A program made the translations under genes and the position numbers. 64,000 nucleotides of DNA from Burkholderiales bacterium 67-32 (GTDB lineage Bacteria > Pseudomonadota > Gammaproteobacteria > Burkholderiales > Burkholderiaceae_B): the NCBI GenBank assembly GCA_001898625.1, contig MKUP01000012.1, forward strand, positions 310,001 to 374,000, read 5' to 3'. Position 1 is the stretch's first letter. Every line of letters starts with the position of its first letter. Below are positions 51,600 through 61,892 of the stretch, piece by piece. The notes below the pieces were generated by a model, which had not been told where the DNA came from, made no database searches, and saw only the letters and a program-made list of their open reading frames with translations.

Positions 51600-53462
51600 A
51601 TGTCCTACCTGACAGATAAATTGCGCGCTCCGTCTCGCGAGGCGCAGGGAGAAGTCACCGTCCCCGGCCAGATGTTCGACGAGATCGTCGCCGCCAACCC
51701 CGCACGCCGCACGCTGCTCAGGAACAGCTTCGGCCTGTCGATCCTGTCAGTCTTCGGTGCCACGACGCTGGCCGCCTGTGGCAGCGATGGCGATTCCGCG
51801 CCCGCGCCGGGCGGTGGTGGCGACGGTGGCGGCGGTGGCGGTACCGATCCGGTCGGCCCCGACTATTCGGTCAAGTTCGAGCGGTTGGCCGACAAGATCA
51901 CGGAAGATGCCGTGACCGTGCCCAAGAACTACCAGGTGCAGGTCCTGTACTCGGCTGGCGACAAGTGCGAGGCGGGTTCCGCCGGCTACGCCGGCACGCC
52001 GCAGTCGTGGCCGGACACCGAGACCCAGGCGGGCGGCCAGCACGACGGCATGCACTACTACGCGCTGGACGGCGTCGATCCCAACAAGGGCGGCCTGCTG
52101 GTCCTCAACCACGAAAGCACCGATAACGCCACGCTGAACCTGGACGTGGAACGCACCAGGACGCGGCTGTCGAACGTTGGTGTTTCGGTCGTGGAGATCG
52201 TGCGCGGCGACGACGGCGCGTGGGCGGTCAAGGCCAATTCCCGCTACAACAAACGCTACACCGGCAACACGGTCTACAACGTCGGCGGTCCGGCCGCCTC
52301 GGCGGTCAGCAGCACCCGCAAGGTGGTGGGAACGCTGAACAATTGCGCCAGCGGCCCGACGCCCTGGGGCACGTACCTGACCTGTGAAGAGACGACCGAC
52401 AACTACCTGGATCCCACGCAGGACGAGAAGGGCTACGGCTGGGTGGTCGAGATCGATCCCCAAACGCCGACCTCGACCGCGGTCAAGCGCACCGCCATGG
52501 GCCGCTTTGACCACGAGAACACCGCCTACATGACGAACGAGGCCAATCGCGTCGCGTTCTACATGGGCGACGACGGCACGCCGGGCTGCATCTACAAGTT
52601 CATCCCCAGCAAGGCCTACGATCCCAAGAACCGCGCGGCCAACCTGAACCTGCTGGACGAAGGCACGCTGTACGCCGCCCGTTTCAACGACGACGGCACC
52701 GGCAACTGGGTCGAGCTGACGCAGGGCAAGAACAACCTCACGCTGAACGCCATCGATCCGGGCAACTATACGCAGACCGCGCCGGACAAGGCTCCTACCC
52801 CGGTCATCGTCAACTTCGCCAGCCAGGCGGATGTGCTGATCAATACCAAGGCCGCCGCGCGCGTGGCAGGTGCGACGCTGATGGATCGCCCCGAATGGAT
52901 CACGGTGGGCGTGGACAAGACCGTCTATTGCACGCTGACCAACAACGGCAGCCGCAAGCGCACCAGCGCCGCCAACCCGCGCATCAGCAACTCGCATGGC
53001 CACATCGTGCGCTGGAAGGAACGCGGCGATTCGCCGCTGGCCACGACCTTCGAATGGGAACTGCTGCTGCTGGCCGGCCAGGATCCGGTGGATGGCGCCG
53101 CGGCCAACGTGACCGGCAACATCAAGGGCGACGAGTTCTCGAGCCCCGACGGCATCCGCGTCGACCCCCAGGGGCGCCTGTGGGTGCAGACCGACTCGGG
53201 CACGGGTTCGAACATCACCGACATCTTCGGCAACAACTCGATGTACTACATCGACCAGGAAACGGGCGAATCCAAGCGCTTCCTGGTGGGTCCCAAGGGC
53301 TGCGAGATCACGGGCATCGCCTACACGCCCGACCTCGCGACCTTCTTCATCAACATCCAGCATCCGAACGGTGCGTGGAACACCAAGCGCGCCGGCGGCG
53401 GCGATGCGCGGTCCGCCACGATCGTGGTCAGCCGGAAAGACGGCAAGCCCGTGGGCGCCTGA
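51600..53462 (+). CDS. phoX: PhoX-type alkaline phosphatase, Tat-exported lipoprotein
   Basis: The 620-residue protein belongs to the PhoX/DUF839 family of calcium-iron phosphatases that release phosphate from organic esters outside the inner membrane. A twin-arginine segment (ARRTLLRNSFG, Arg36-Arg37) starts about 35 residues in, and a lipobox LAAC with Cys60 follows, so it should be a Tat-exported lipoprotein. A Gly-rich linker (about 65-82) leads to the catalytic domain, with NHESTDNATLN, TWGTYLTCEETTDNY written here as PWGTYLTCEET, GRFDHENTAYM and SSPDGIRVDPQGRLW. It is a single gene between two terminators. I looked for a Pho box in 51504-51599 and found only weak matches. Confidence 0.9.
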   Translation: MSYLTDKLRAPSREAQGEVTVPGQMFDEIVAANPARRTLLRNSFGLSILSVFGATTLAACGSDGDSAPAPGGGGDGGGGGGTDPVGPDYSVKFERLADKITEDAVTVPKNYQVQVLYSAGDKCEAGSAGYAGTPQSWPDTETQAGGQHDGMHYYALDGVDPNKGGLLVLNHESTDNATLNLDVERTRTRLSNVGVSVVEIVRGDDGAWAVKANSRYNKRYTGNTVYNVGGPAASAVSSTRKVVGTLNNCASGPTPWGTYLTCEETTDNYLDPTQDEKGYGWVVEIDPQTPTSTAVKRTAMGRFDHENTAYMTNEANRVAFYMGDDGTPGCIYKFIPSKAYDPKNRAANLNLLDEGTLYAARFNDDGTGNWVELTQGKNNLTLNAIDPGNYTQTAPDKAPTPVIVNFASQADVLINTKAAARVAGATLMDRPEWITVGVDKTVYCTLTNNGSRKRTSAANPRISNSHGHIVRWKERGDSPLATTFEWELLLLAGQDPVDGAAANVTGNIKGDEFSSPDGIRVDPQGRLWVQTDSGTGSNITDIFGNNSMYYIDQETGESKRFLVGPKGCEITGIAYTPDLATFFINIQHPNGAWNTKRAGGGDARSATIVVSRKDGKPVGA

Positions 53463-53511
53463 ACAATCAAGGAGGGGGCGTTGCCCGCGATTCGGGCGCA
53501 CCCCCATTTTC

Positions 53512-53546
53512 AGCCCGGATGGCCTGGCCATCCGGGCTTTTTTTTT
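53512..53546 (+). terminator. strong terminator after phoX
   Basis: A 13-bp perfect stem (53512-53524 with 53526-53538) is followed by a run of nine T residues. It isolates phoX from the aromatic cluster. Confidence 0.93.
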
Positions 53547-53704
53547 CAACGCACGGCCCCGATTTTCTCCATGCGCCCGGGCGGCCGAAACGGATCGTTG
53601 AGTTTTGCTCCCGCTGGGTCACGAAATTTGCTTTGAACTCCCTTCGCTTGGCGACCATCATTGCCTCCCTGATCAGAAGCCCAAGGCTCAACACAGGAGA
53701 TAGC

Positions 53705-54712
53705 ATGATCGAGACGACCCCCATTCGTTGGAGAACGGGTATCAGCCGGATGCTGCAATGGACGGCTTGTCTTGCGGCCATGTCCTGTATCGCGACGCCC
53801 GCCCTTGCCGAGTTTCCGGACAAACCTATCCGGATCATCGTGAGTTCGTCCCCAGGGGGGTATCTGGACATCATTTCCCGCGCCGTCGGGAAGGAACTGC
53901 AGGAGCGGTGGCGGCAGCCCATCATCGTCGAAAACAAGCCCGGAGCCAGCGGCGTGGTAGGCGCGGTCGCGGTGAAGAACAGCCAGCCGGATGGATATAC
54001 CTGGCTTGCCGCCACCGAAGCGCACCTGGTGACGAACAAGTTCACGATGAAGAACCTGCCCTACGACTACAAACGCGACTTCGTGGGCATCTCCGTGTTG
54101 ACCCGGGCCGACCAGGTGGTCGTCGCCACGAAGGATTTTCCGGCCAGGACGCTGACCGAGCTGATCGAGATCGCGAAGAAGGACCCGAAAGGCCTGTCAT
54201 ATGGTTCCTGGGGCATAGGCAGTCATCCGCACCTGTTCTATTCCAAGCTGGGCAGCATGACGAACGCGAACTTCGTGATGATTCCCTACAAGGGCGTCGC
54301 GCCGACGATGCAGGCCATGTCCGCCGGGGAGGTGCCCTTGTCGGTGATGAGCCCGGGAACCGCCAAGCCCTTGCTGGAGGCGGGTCGCCTGAAGATCCTG
54401 GCCGCGGCGGCCAGAAAGCGTTTGCCCGATCTTCCGGATGTTCCGACGACGGAAGAGCTGGGTTTTCCCGGCCTGACGTCCGCCATCTACATGGTGCTGT
54501 TGTTGCCTCGGGAAACGCCGCCCGATGTCGTGGCCAAGGCCAGCAAGGCAGTGCAGAGCATCCTGAAACAGCCTGATTTCGCGGCGCGGACGGTGACCGA
54601 CCATGGCTTCCAGGTCGTGGCCAGCGACTCCGCGGGCGTGACGACCGAGATGGACGAGCTTGGCAAGTTGATGGCGGAGTCCGTCAAGGCCGCGCAGATT
54701 ATGGCGCAATGA
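53705..54712 (+). CDS. Bug-family periplasmic solute-binding protein
   Basis: The 335-residue receptor has a signal peptide ending near CIATPALAEF and landmarks FPDKPIRIIVSSSPGGYLD, VENKPGASGVVGAVAVKN, QPDGYTW and VMIPYKGVAPTMQAMSAGE. The SSSPGGYLD loop is a variant of the usual ligand loop. ACAGGAGA precedes the ATG. It is the first gene of the aromatic cluster and overlaps the SDR gene by ATGA, so the operon's substrate is probably a carboxylated aromatic or precursor captured by this protein (inference). Confidence 0.9.
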   Translation: MIETTPIRWRTGISRMLQWTACLAAMSCIATPALAEFPDKPIRIIVSSSPGGYLDIISRAVGKELQERWRQPIIVENKPGASGVVGAVAVKNSQPDGYTWLAATEAHLVTNKFTMKNLPYDYKRDFVGISVLTRADQVVVATKDFPARTLTELIEIAKKDPKGLSYGSWGIGSHPHLFYSKLGSMTNANFVMIPYKGVAPTMQAMSAGEVPLSVMSPGTAKPLLEAGRLKILAAAARKRLPDLPDVPTTEELGFPGLTSAIYMVLLLPRETPPDVVAKASKAVQSILKQPDFAARTVTDHGFQVVASDSAGVTTEMDELGKLMAESVKAAQIMAQ

Positions 54713-55524
54713 CGATGGATCTGGGGCTGGAAGGAAAGACCGTGCTGGTGGCCGGGGGCAGTGCCGGGATCGGACTCGCGTGCGCTCGTGCATTCGTGGA
54801 CGAAGGAGCGAGGGTGGCTATCCTGGGCCGCCGGCCCGAGGCGCTCGAGCAAGCCCGTTCGCAGTGCGCTTCCGGTGGCCGCGAGGTATGGACGGTGTCC
54901 GCCGATCTGCGCAGGGAGTCCGGAGCCGAGCGTGCCGTCGCCGCCGTGGAAGCATCGATCGGATCTGTCGACGTGCTTGTCAACTGCGCGGGCGCGGCGA
55001 AACGCAGCGAGTACACGAAGCTGGACGAAGCCGCCTGGCGGGAAGGCTTCGAGTCGAAATTCATACCCTATATCAACATGTGCACCGTGGTGTTGAGGCG
55101 GTTCCAGGCGCGTCGTGACGCGAACCCTGGCCAGAACGCCGGCCTGGCCATCGTGAACGTGATTGGCAAGGGCGGCCGGGTGCCGACCTCGACGCACCTT
55201 CCGGGTGGCGCCGCCAACGCCGCCCTGATGCTGGCCACGGCGGGTCTTGCACAGGCCTGGGGAAAGCATGGGGTGCGCATCAATGCCGTCAATCCGGCGG
55301 CCATTGCCACGGAGCGCCTGACGCGGCGGTTTGCCGCCGTGGTCGATGGCGATCCGCGCACCGACCAGGAACGGATGCGGGCTTCGGCTGCCGAGATACC
55401 GCTGGGACGCTTCGGCGAGCCGAGCGAAGTGGCGGACGTCGTGCTGTTCCTTGCCAGCACGCGCGCGAGCTACGTGCTGGGCAGCGGGGTTGCCATGGAT
55501 GGGGGGCTGAGGCCCCTGCTCTAG
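54709..55524 (+). CDS. SDR-fold protein lacking the catalytic triad
   Basis: The 271-residue protein keeps the SDR nucleotide fold (VAGGSAGIG at 14-22, VNCAGAA at 91-97). The active-site block aligns without gaps to standard SDRs, but the Ser is Gly152, the Tyr is Gly166 and the Lys is Asn170 (HLPGGAANAALMLAT). It therefore should not perform the usual carbonyl or alcohol redox step; it may be a binding protein, or use another mechanism. ATG at 54709 overlaps the Bug stop; an ATG at 54715 is an alternative. Being second in a catabolic operon suggests it is expressed and kept, not decayed. Confidence 0.78.
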   Translation: MTMDLGLEGKTVLVAGGSAGIGLACARAFVDEGARVAILGRRPEALEQARSQCASGGREVWTVSADLRRESGAERAVAAVEASIGSVDVLVNCAGAAKRSEYTKLDEAAWREGFESKFIPYINMCTVVLRRFQARRDANPGQNAGLAIVNVIGKGGRVPTSTHLPGGAANAALMLATAGLAQAWGKHGVRINAVNPAAIATERLTRRFAAVVDGDPRTDQERMRASAAEIPLGRFGEPSEVADVVLFLASTRASYVLGSGVAMDGGLRPLL

Positions 55525-55574
55525 AGGGGTCCGCCTTTCACCCCGAGAAAATTGTCACCTGAATGGGAAACATC

Positions 55575-56900
55575 ATGTCAGAGTTCGTCCCGATTCCGGA
55601 TGCGGTGCAGCACCGGATCGTCCATGCCATCATCGATGACCGGGAGAAAGCGGTATTCAAGGTCAACCGCGGCGCGTTTACCGATCCGGAGATCCTCGGC
55701 GCCGAGCACCGGCGGATCTTCGACCGCTGCTGGCTCTATCTTGCGCATGCGTCGGAAATACGCCAGCCCGGCGACTTCATCACCCGTGATGTCGTGGGGC
55801 GTCCGATTCTGCTCGTACGCGACCCCGACGGGATTCTCAGGGCGTTCAACAACAGCTGCACGCATCGCGGGGCCGCCGTCTGCAGCGAGAGGTCGGGCTC
55901 GACGCGCAGGTTTACCTGTCCCTACCACTCGTGGGTGTTCGATTGCCGGGGCGAGCTTGCGAGCATGCCCGGACGGGAGCAACTGCCCGAGGATGCGAAC
56001 GAGGATGGGTCGCTGAATCTCAAGGCCGTTCCGAGGATGGAGGAATTCAAGGGATTCATCTTCATCTGTTTCGACCGCGACGTGGAGCCGTTGGTCGACT
56101 ATCTGGCGGAAGCGGCGGACTATCTTGCCTATGTCGCCGACCACGGCCCGCAGGGCATGGAAGTCGTCGGCGGCACGCAGGAGTACAGCGCGAAGGCCAA
56201 CTGGAAGATGCTGGCGGAGAACAGCTACGACGGCTACCACGGCCAGTTCACGCATTCCACGTACTTCGACTACATCCGCACCCGCGACGGCCAGCGGCCC
56301 AAACGCGTGATGGGCGCTCAGGGATGGGTGAAGAATCTGGGCAATGGCCACGCGGTCGGGGAGTCCATCGGCGTGGCCGGCTGGGGGCGCCCTTATGCGC
56401 GCTGGGTACCGGGCTTCGGCGAAGAGGCCAAGCCCGAGATCGAGGCGCTGGCCGCCGAGATCTACGACCGCCTGGGTCAAGAGCGCGGCGACGTGGTTGT
56501 CAACGGTGACCGCAACGTCGTGATCTTTCCCAACCTGGTGGTGAACGACATCATGGCCGTCACGGTACGGACCTTTTATCCGACGGCGGCTGGGCAGATG
56601 AAGATCAACTCCTGGGCGTTGGCCCCGATCGGCGAATCCGAGTCGTCGCGCGACAGGCGGATGAAGGGGTTCGTGGAGTTCCTTGGGCCGGCAGGTTTCG
56701 CCACGCCCGACGATGTGGAGATGCTGGAGTCGGCGCAGAAGAGCTATACCGCGTTTCCCGACCAGTACAACGACTGCTCGCGCGGCATGCAGTCGGAAAG
56801 ACCGTCGAAGACCGAGGAACTCCAACTGAGAACGTTCTGGAGGCGGTGGCGGCAGTTGATGACGGGCAGCAGCGACAAGTCTCAGCTGAAGGGAGTATGA
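55575..56900 (+). CDS. aromatic-ring-hydroxylating dioxygenase, large (alpha) subunit
   Basis: The 441-residue protein is the catalytic subunit of a Rieske ring-hydroxylating dioxygenase that adds both oxygen atoms of O2 to an aromatic ring. Rieske ligands are Cys95/His97 (SCTHRGAAV) and Cys115/His118 (CPYHSW). The mononuclear iron site is ENSYDGYHGQFTH with His222 and His227, plus an Asp near 379-380 (TPDDVEML). GGGAAAC before 55575 supports this ATG; an ATG at 55563 is an alternative. Its stop overlaps the beta subunit start (ATGA). No ferredoxin or reductase gene lies in the cluster. Substrate unknown; benzoate-, phenylpropionate- and other carboxylate-type enzymes are closest in pattern. 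Confidence 0.9.
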   Translation: MSEFVPIPDAVQHRIVHAIIDDREKAVFKVNRGAFTDPEILGAEHRRIFDRCWLYLAHASEIRQPGDFITRDVVGRPILLVRDPDGILRAFNNSCTHRGAAVCSERSGSTRRFTCPYHSWVFDCRGELASMPGREQLPEDANEDGSLNLKAVPRMEEFKGFIFICFDRDVEPLVDYLAEAADYLAYVADHGPQGMEVVGGTQEYSAKANWKMLAENSYDGYHGQFTHSTYFDYIRTRDGQRPKRVMGAQGWVKNLGNGHAVGESIGVAGWGRPYARWVPGFGEEAKPEIEALAAEIYDRLGQERGDVVVNGDRNVVIFPNLVVNDIMAVTVRTFYPTAAGQMKINSWALAPIGESESSRDRRMKGFVEFLGPAGFATPDDVEMLESAQKSYTAFPDQYNDCSRGMQSERPSKTEELQLRTFWRRWRQLMTGSSDKSQLKGV

Positions 56901-57397
56901 GCCTCATGAATACCACCGCATTGACGCGCGCCGAAGCCGAGGATTTTCTCTTTCGCGAAGCGCGCCTGTTGGACGAATGGCAGCTCGTGGAATGGTCCGA
57001 GCTGTTCGAGCCCGATGGCGAATACCTCGTTCCCCCCATAGACAACCCTCGCGCCGAAGCGGGCAAGGATCTCTTTCTGGTCTATGACGACAGACTGCGT
57101 CTGGCCGAGCGGGCGAAGCGGCTGCTCAAGAGGCAGGCCCATGCCGAGTTCCCGCATTCGGTGCTGCGGCGCATCGTCAGCAACGTGATCGTGGACGGCA
57201 CGCAGGACGGGGTGACGACGGTCAGTTGCAACTACGTGCTCTACCGCAGCCGCAAGGAGGGGAACGAGGTATTCCCGGGCTACTCGATGTACGAGCTCGT
57301 CCGTGCCGCGGGTGACCGGATCTCGATCAAGCGCAAGCGCGCGGTGATCGCATCGGATTCGCTGCGGGCGCAGGGCAGGGTTTCCATCATTCTGTGA
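56897..57397 (+). CDS. aromatic-ring-hydroxylating dioxygenase, small (beta) subunit
   Basis: The 166-residue protein has the beta-subunit cone fold, seen in EAEDFLFREARLLDEWQLVE, WSELFEPDGEYLVPP and the ending RISIKRKRAVIASDSL. It stabilises the alpha-subunit trimer and carries no metal. It overlaps the alpha gene by ATGA; an ATG at 56906 is a possible later start. Confidence 0.92.
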   Translation: MSLMNTTALTRAEAEDFLFREARLLDEWQLVEWSELFEPDGEYLVPPIDNPRAEAGKDLFLVYDDRLRLAERAKRLLKRQAHAEFPHSVLRRIVSNVIVDGTQDGVTTVSCNYVLYRSRKEGNEVFPGYSMYELVRAAGDRISIKRKRAVIASDSLRAQGRVSIIL

Positions 57398-57410
57398 GCC
57401 GGAGAACGTC

Positions 57411-57971
57411 ATGACCCATCATTTTCCGCGTGGACGCGAGGCGTTCGAACTCGACCGCGGCCAGCTCGACCCCGCACAAGGCGCATTCTTCGATCGCGTC
57501 AGCGCAGGCCCGCGCGGCCGCGTTCCCATCAACCTGCGGGCCTGGTTGCACAACGTGCCTTTCGCCGAGGCCGTGGAGCCGTTTGGGTTGTATGTCTCTG
57601 AAACCGCACCGTCGATCACCAAGAGGGAAAAAGAGATCACGGTGCTTGTCAATGCCCGCTTCTGGCAAGCCGGGTTCGAATGGGCGATGCACGTGCGCCA
57701 TGCGACGAAGGTTGGCTTGACGCCGGCGCAAATCGAAGCGATCCGTGTGCGCAAGGATCCGTGCTTCGAAGACCTGGGCGAACGCCTGACCTACAAGCTG
57801 GTCGACAGCCTGCACGAAGACAAGGCGGTGGGCAACGCGCTGTACCAGGAAGCGTTGAGCCACTTCGGCCATGAGGGTGTCTCCGACAGGATAGGCCTGG
57901 CCGGCCTCTACACCATGATCGCGATGACACTCAATTTCTACGACGTCGCGGTGCCGGAAAACGGGTCCTGA
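57411..57971 (+). CDS. carboxymuconolactone decarboxylase (CMD)-family protein
   Basis: The 186-residue protein has the CMD/AhpD fold, with REKEITVLVNARFWQAGFEW and HVRHATKVGLTPAQIEAIRV typical of the family. The CxxC pair of AhpD peroxidases is not present, so a decarboxylase or isomerase-like role is more likely than a peroxidase. Good GGAGAAC ribosome site, 13 bases after the beta subunit. Its job in the pathway is not clear: it may decarboxylate a ring-cleavage product. Confidence 0.8.
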   Translation: MTHHFPRGREAFELDRGQLDPAQGAFFDRVSAGPRGRVPINLRAWLHNVPFAEAVEPFGLYVSETAPSITKREKEITVLVNARFWQAGFEWAMHVRHATKVGLTPAQIEAIRVRKDPCFEDLGERLTYKLVDSLHEDKAVGNALYQEALSHFGHEGVSDRIGLAGLYTMIAMTLNFYDVAVPENGS

Positions 57972-58023
57972 GCCTTCACCCCCTCCACGCGTCCAATCAT
58001 CGAATTTCCGAGGAAGAACCTAC

Positions 58024-59067
58024 ATGGCAGAAATCCTGGCCCTGGGCATCAGTCACTACCCGCCGCTTTCGGGGCGCGACGAGCAGATGTCGAGCATCCT
58101 GAAGGGCATGTTGAAGAACCCGGAATTACCCGAGTCGCTGCGTTCGCCTCAAGGTTGGCCGGCCGGGATGCAGGAGGAATGGGGCGATGACGAAGGGACG
58201 GCCAGCGCGGGAAGGCACCGCGGGCGGCTCGTCGCGGAGATGCGGCGGGTGCGCGCGGAGCTCGACGCGTTCAATCCCGATTTCGTGCTCATCTGGGGAG
58301 ACGATCAGCACGAGAATTTCAGGGAGGATGTCGTTCCGCCCTTCTGCGTCTGCGCACACCCTTCCTTCGAGTTCCATCCGCGCGCCGTGAACAACGTCTG
58401 GGATGAACCCCTGGAACAGACGTTCCACGTTCCGGGGCATCAGGCCGCCGGCAAGGCGCTGGTCAAGGGGCTGATCGAGGCAGAATTCGACGTCGCGTAC
58501 TCGTACAAGCCGTTGCATCATCCGTTGGGCCATGCATTCACCAACGCGATCTTCTACCTGGACTACGACCGCAAGGGGTTTCCCTATCCGATCCTTCCCA
58601 TCACGGTGAATTCGTACGGCCGAAAGGTCATATGCCAGCGGGGCAGCCGCCCCCGTTTCGACAGGAAGCTGACGGAGGACGATCTGGACCCGCCGGCACC
58701 CACGCCCCGCCGTCTTTTCGATCTAGGCGGAGAAATCGCCCGCATTCTTGCCGCGTCGCCCTGGCGCGTGGCGATCCTGGCGTCCTCCGGCTGGTCGCAT
58801 GCTTTTCTCTCGGCCAAGACCCACCTTCTCTATCCCGATACGCAAGCCGATCTCCGCCTGTACGAGGCGCTCAGGAGCGGGGACTACCAGACCTGGCGCG
58901 ATTACCCCGCGTCGGCGATCGAGGACAGCGGCCAACAGGAAGTCCTGAACTGGTCGTGTCTGGCCGGAGCGCTGCATGCCCTCGATCGCAAGCCCAGGGA
59001 GACGGTCTTCATCGATACCTGGATCTTCAATTCCTCCAAGGTGTTCCTGATTGCGCCACCCGTGTGA
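58024..59067 (+). CDS. class III extradiol ring-cleavage dioxygenase (LigB-like)
   Basis: The 347-residue protein shows LigB-superfamily features: an early His in [10 protein letters not shown], the [13 protein letters not shown] segment, [17 protein letters not shown] in the middle and [13 protein letters not shown] near the end, which together supply iron ligands and acid-base histidines. It should open a catechol-type ring between or beside hydroxyls. No second subunit (LigA type) is adjacent, so it is probably a single-chain enzyme. It lies between the CMD protein and a C-C hydrolase, as expected for a meta-cleavage route. Confidence 0.82.
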   Translation: MAEILALGISHYPPLSGRDEQMSSILKGMLKNPELPESLRSPQGWPAGMQEEWGDDEGTASAGRHRGRLVAEMRRVRAELDAFNPDFVLIWGDDQHENFREDVVPPFCVCAHPSFEFHPRAVNNVWDEPLEQTFHVPGHQAAGKALVKGLIEAEFDVAYSYKPLHHPLGHAFTNAIFYLDYDRKGFPYPILPITVNSYGRKVICQRGSRPRFDRKLTEDDLDPPAPTPRRLFDLGGEIARILAASPWRVAILASSGWSHAFLSAKTHLLYPDTQADLRLYEALRSGDYQTWRDYPASAIEDSGQQEVLNWSCLAGALHALDRKPRETVFIDTWIFNSSKVFLIAPPV

Positions 59068-59096
59068 CGCATATATCCATTGTCCAAGGAGATGAC

Positions 59097-59963
<867 letters not shown>

Positions 59964-59975
59964 GAAATCGCGGCG

Positions 59976-60908
59976 TCATGCCGTGTTGAAGCCCGACTCC
60001 CTGGACCAGTCCTGGATGAGCCGGTCGGTCGTTGAGCCTTCCTGGATCAGGTATTCGGAGAATATGCCGATCGTCTCGAAAAGGTGCGACGTGGGTTGGC
60101 TGCTTACATAGTAGTGACGCCGCCGCACCCCCTGCATGCCGAACGGCGCGCAAAGCTTGCCGCTGATCAGATCGTCCACGACGATGAAGGTCGGCAGCAG
60201 CACGAGGCCGAGTCCTTCCTGGGCTGCCTGCAGCCCGAAGTACATCGGATCGAAGCGAAGTATGCGCGCGGGCGCGAGTGTCGGCCGCCCCATCGCGGCC
60301 AGCCACTGTGGCCAGGTGTAGGACTCGGTCGAGTAGGTGATGAGCGTGTGGTTGGCGATGTCATCCACCTGCAACGGCAGGCCCTCCTCGAGCAGGTCGG
60401 GATGGCAGACGGGAATGATGTTCTCCTGAATGAAAGGAATGGACGTCACGCCTTCAAGCGGTGCCCATCGGCCTCTTATGCCGACGTCGAATTCCTCCTC
60501 GCGGATCGTGTCCATCGGGCGATAGGTCGCGACACGCAGATCGATATGCGGATGCCGGCGCAGGAACGTGGGCATCCTGGCCATCAGCCACCGCATGGTG
60601 AAAGTCGGTGGCGCGTTGAGCCGGATCACGACTTCGGTTTCCTCGTTCCTGAGGTACTCCGCGGCGAACGACAACCGGTTCAGTGCCGCGGAGGCCTCCG
60701 TCAGGAAGTTGCTGCCGGCATGGGTGAGCGTGAGTTGGGCGGCGCCTCGCACAAACAGCGGACGATTGAGCCACGATTCCAGCAGCGCGACTTGCCGGCT
60801 AATGGCGCCGCGGGTCACGTGAAGTTCTTCGGCGGCCTTGGAAAAGCTGATGTGGCGGGCCGCGGCTTCAAATGCGCGGACGGCGTTCAGGGGCGGTAGT
60901 TTCGACAT
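59976..60908 (-). CDS. LysR-family transcriptional regulator (GcvA-like)
   Basis: The 310-residue protein begins MSKLPPLNAVRAFEAAARHI, the GcvA-type N-terminus, with the recognition helix in VTRGAISRQVALLESWLNR. It sits in the middle of the aromatic cluster: convergent with the hydrolase and divergent from the SDR/amidohydrolase pair, so it may control one or both halves. The 189-base spacer 60909-61097 is its likely binding region, but no clear T-N11-A site was identified. The ATG at 60908 is preferred over a longer start at 60983. Confidence 0.9.
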   Translation of the reverse strand: MSKLPPLNAVRAFEAAARHISFSKAAEELHVTRGAISRQVALLESWLNRPLFVRGAAQLTLTHAGSNFLTEASAALNRLSFAAEYLRNEETEVVIRLNAPPTFTMRWLMARMPTFLRRHPHIDLRVATYRPMDTIREEEFDVGIRGRWAPLEGVTSIPFIQENIIPVCHPDLLEEGLPLQVDDIANHTLITYSTESYTWPQWLAAMGRPTLAPARILRFDPMYFGLQAAQEGLGLVLLPTFIVVDDLISGKLCAPFGMQGVRRRHYYVSSQPTSHLFETIGIFSEYLIQEGSTTDRLIQDWSRESGFNTA

Positions 60909-61097
60909 GGGTTTGGCAGTATTGAGGCGAATGATGAGCGGGCGCTGTGCGCAATCTTGCCCTGGCAACGGAGCGTCCGACAACGGGGGGGATAGTTTTT
61001 CTGCCCCTGCGCGTCAATAAGTGCTTTGCTCCGCATATCTCGCGCGTGACAACATGGCCGGATGGATGCATATCTTCAGAGCGGAGTCGGCAGCACG

Positions 61098-61892
61098 ATG
61101 AGCGAAGTGGAAGCAATGGAACGGGGCCATGTATCGCGTGTGGCGATCGTGACCGGTGTGGGGGCGGGGATAGGAGGTGTGGGACGCGGCATTGCCGCGC
61201 GCCTGTTGCGGGACGGCATGCGCGTCATGGCCGCGGATGTCGATCCCGCCGTTGAACAGGTGATTCAGGATATTGCCCGGACGCAGGGCATCGACCCGGC
61301 CAGGGTGGCGTGGTTTGCGGGGGACCTCGGCTCGGAATCGCAGGTACAGACGATGGTCGATCGTGCCGTGGCACGGTGGGGCCGAATCGACGTCCTGGTC
61401 AACAATGCCGGTAGCGGCGTGATCCGGCCGTTCCTGGAACACGACGCGGCATCGTTGGCCGCCACGTTCAATCGAAACCTGTGGACGACGCTATGGTGCT
61501 GCCACAAGGTGCTGCCTCATATGATCGCGGCCGATCACGGCCGCATCATCAATATCGGTGCCGACTCGCTCAGGACGGGCATCCCCAATCATGCCGGCTA
61601 CAACGCGGCGAAGGGCGGCGTGGTTGGCCTCATGGTCGGACTGGCCAGGGAGTTCGCGAAGTACGACATCACCGTCAATACCGTATCGCCATGTGTAATC
61701 AATACGAAGCGCCATCGCGACGCATTGGCCGCCAACAAGGAAGTGACCAAGGAGTTCGTGCGTGTCGTTCCCAAGGGGCGGGGGGTGGAGATCGATGAGG
61801 TGAGCGACATGGTGGCGTTCCTGGCTCGTGCGGAAAGTGCCTTCATGACGGGGCAGGACATCAGCCTCAATGGCGGAAGCGCAATGCCATGA
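61098..61892 (+). CDS. SDR-family oxidoreductase with intact active site
   Basis: The 264-residue protein has the cofactor motif TGVGAGIGGVGRGIA (slightly longer than usual), NNAG, and the full catalytic set Ser in NIGADSLRTG and Tyr/Lys in GYNAAKGG. In this cluster it is the best candidate for the cis-dihydrodiol dehydrogenase that re-aromatises the dioxygenase product, because the other SDR lacks these residues (inference). An ATG at 61062 would add 12 residues. Its stop overlaps the next start by ATGA. Confidence 0.85.
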   Translation: MSEVEAMERGHVSRVAIVTGVGAGIGGVGRGIAARLLRDGMRVMAADVDPAVEQVIQDIARTQGIDPARVAWFAGDLGSESQVQTMVDRAVARWGRIDVLVNNAGSGVIRPFLEHDAASLAATFNRNLWTTLWCCHKVLPHMIAADHGRIINIGADSLRTGIPNHAGYNAAKGGVVGLMVGLAREFAKYDITVNTVSPCVINTKRHRDALAANKEVTKEFVRVVPKGRGVEIDEVSDMVAFLARAESAFMTGQDISLNGGSAMP

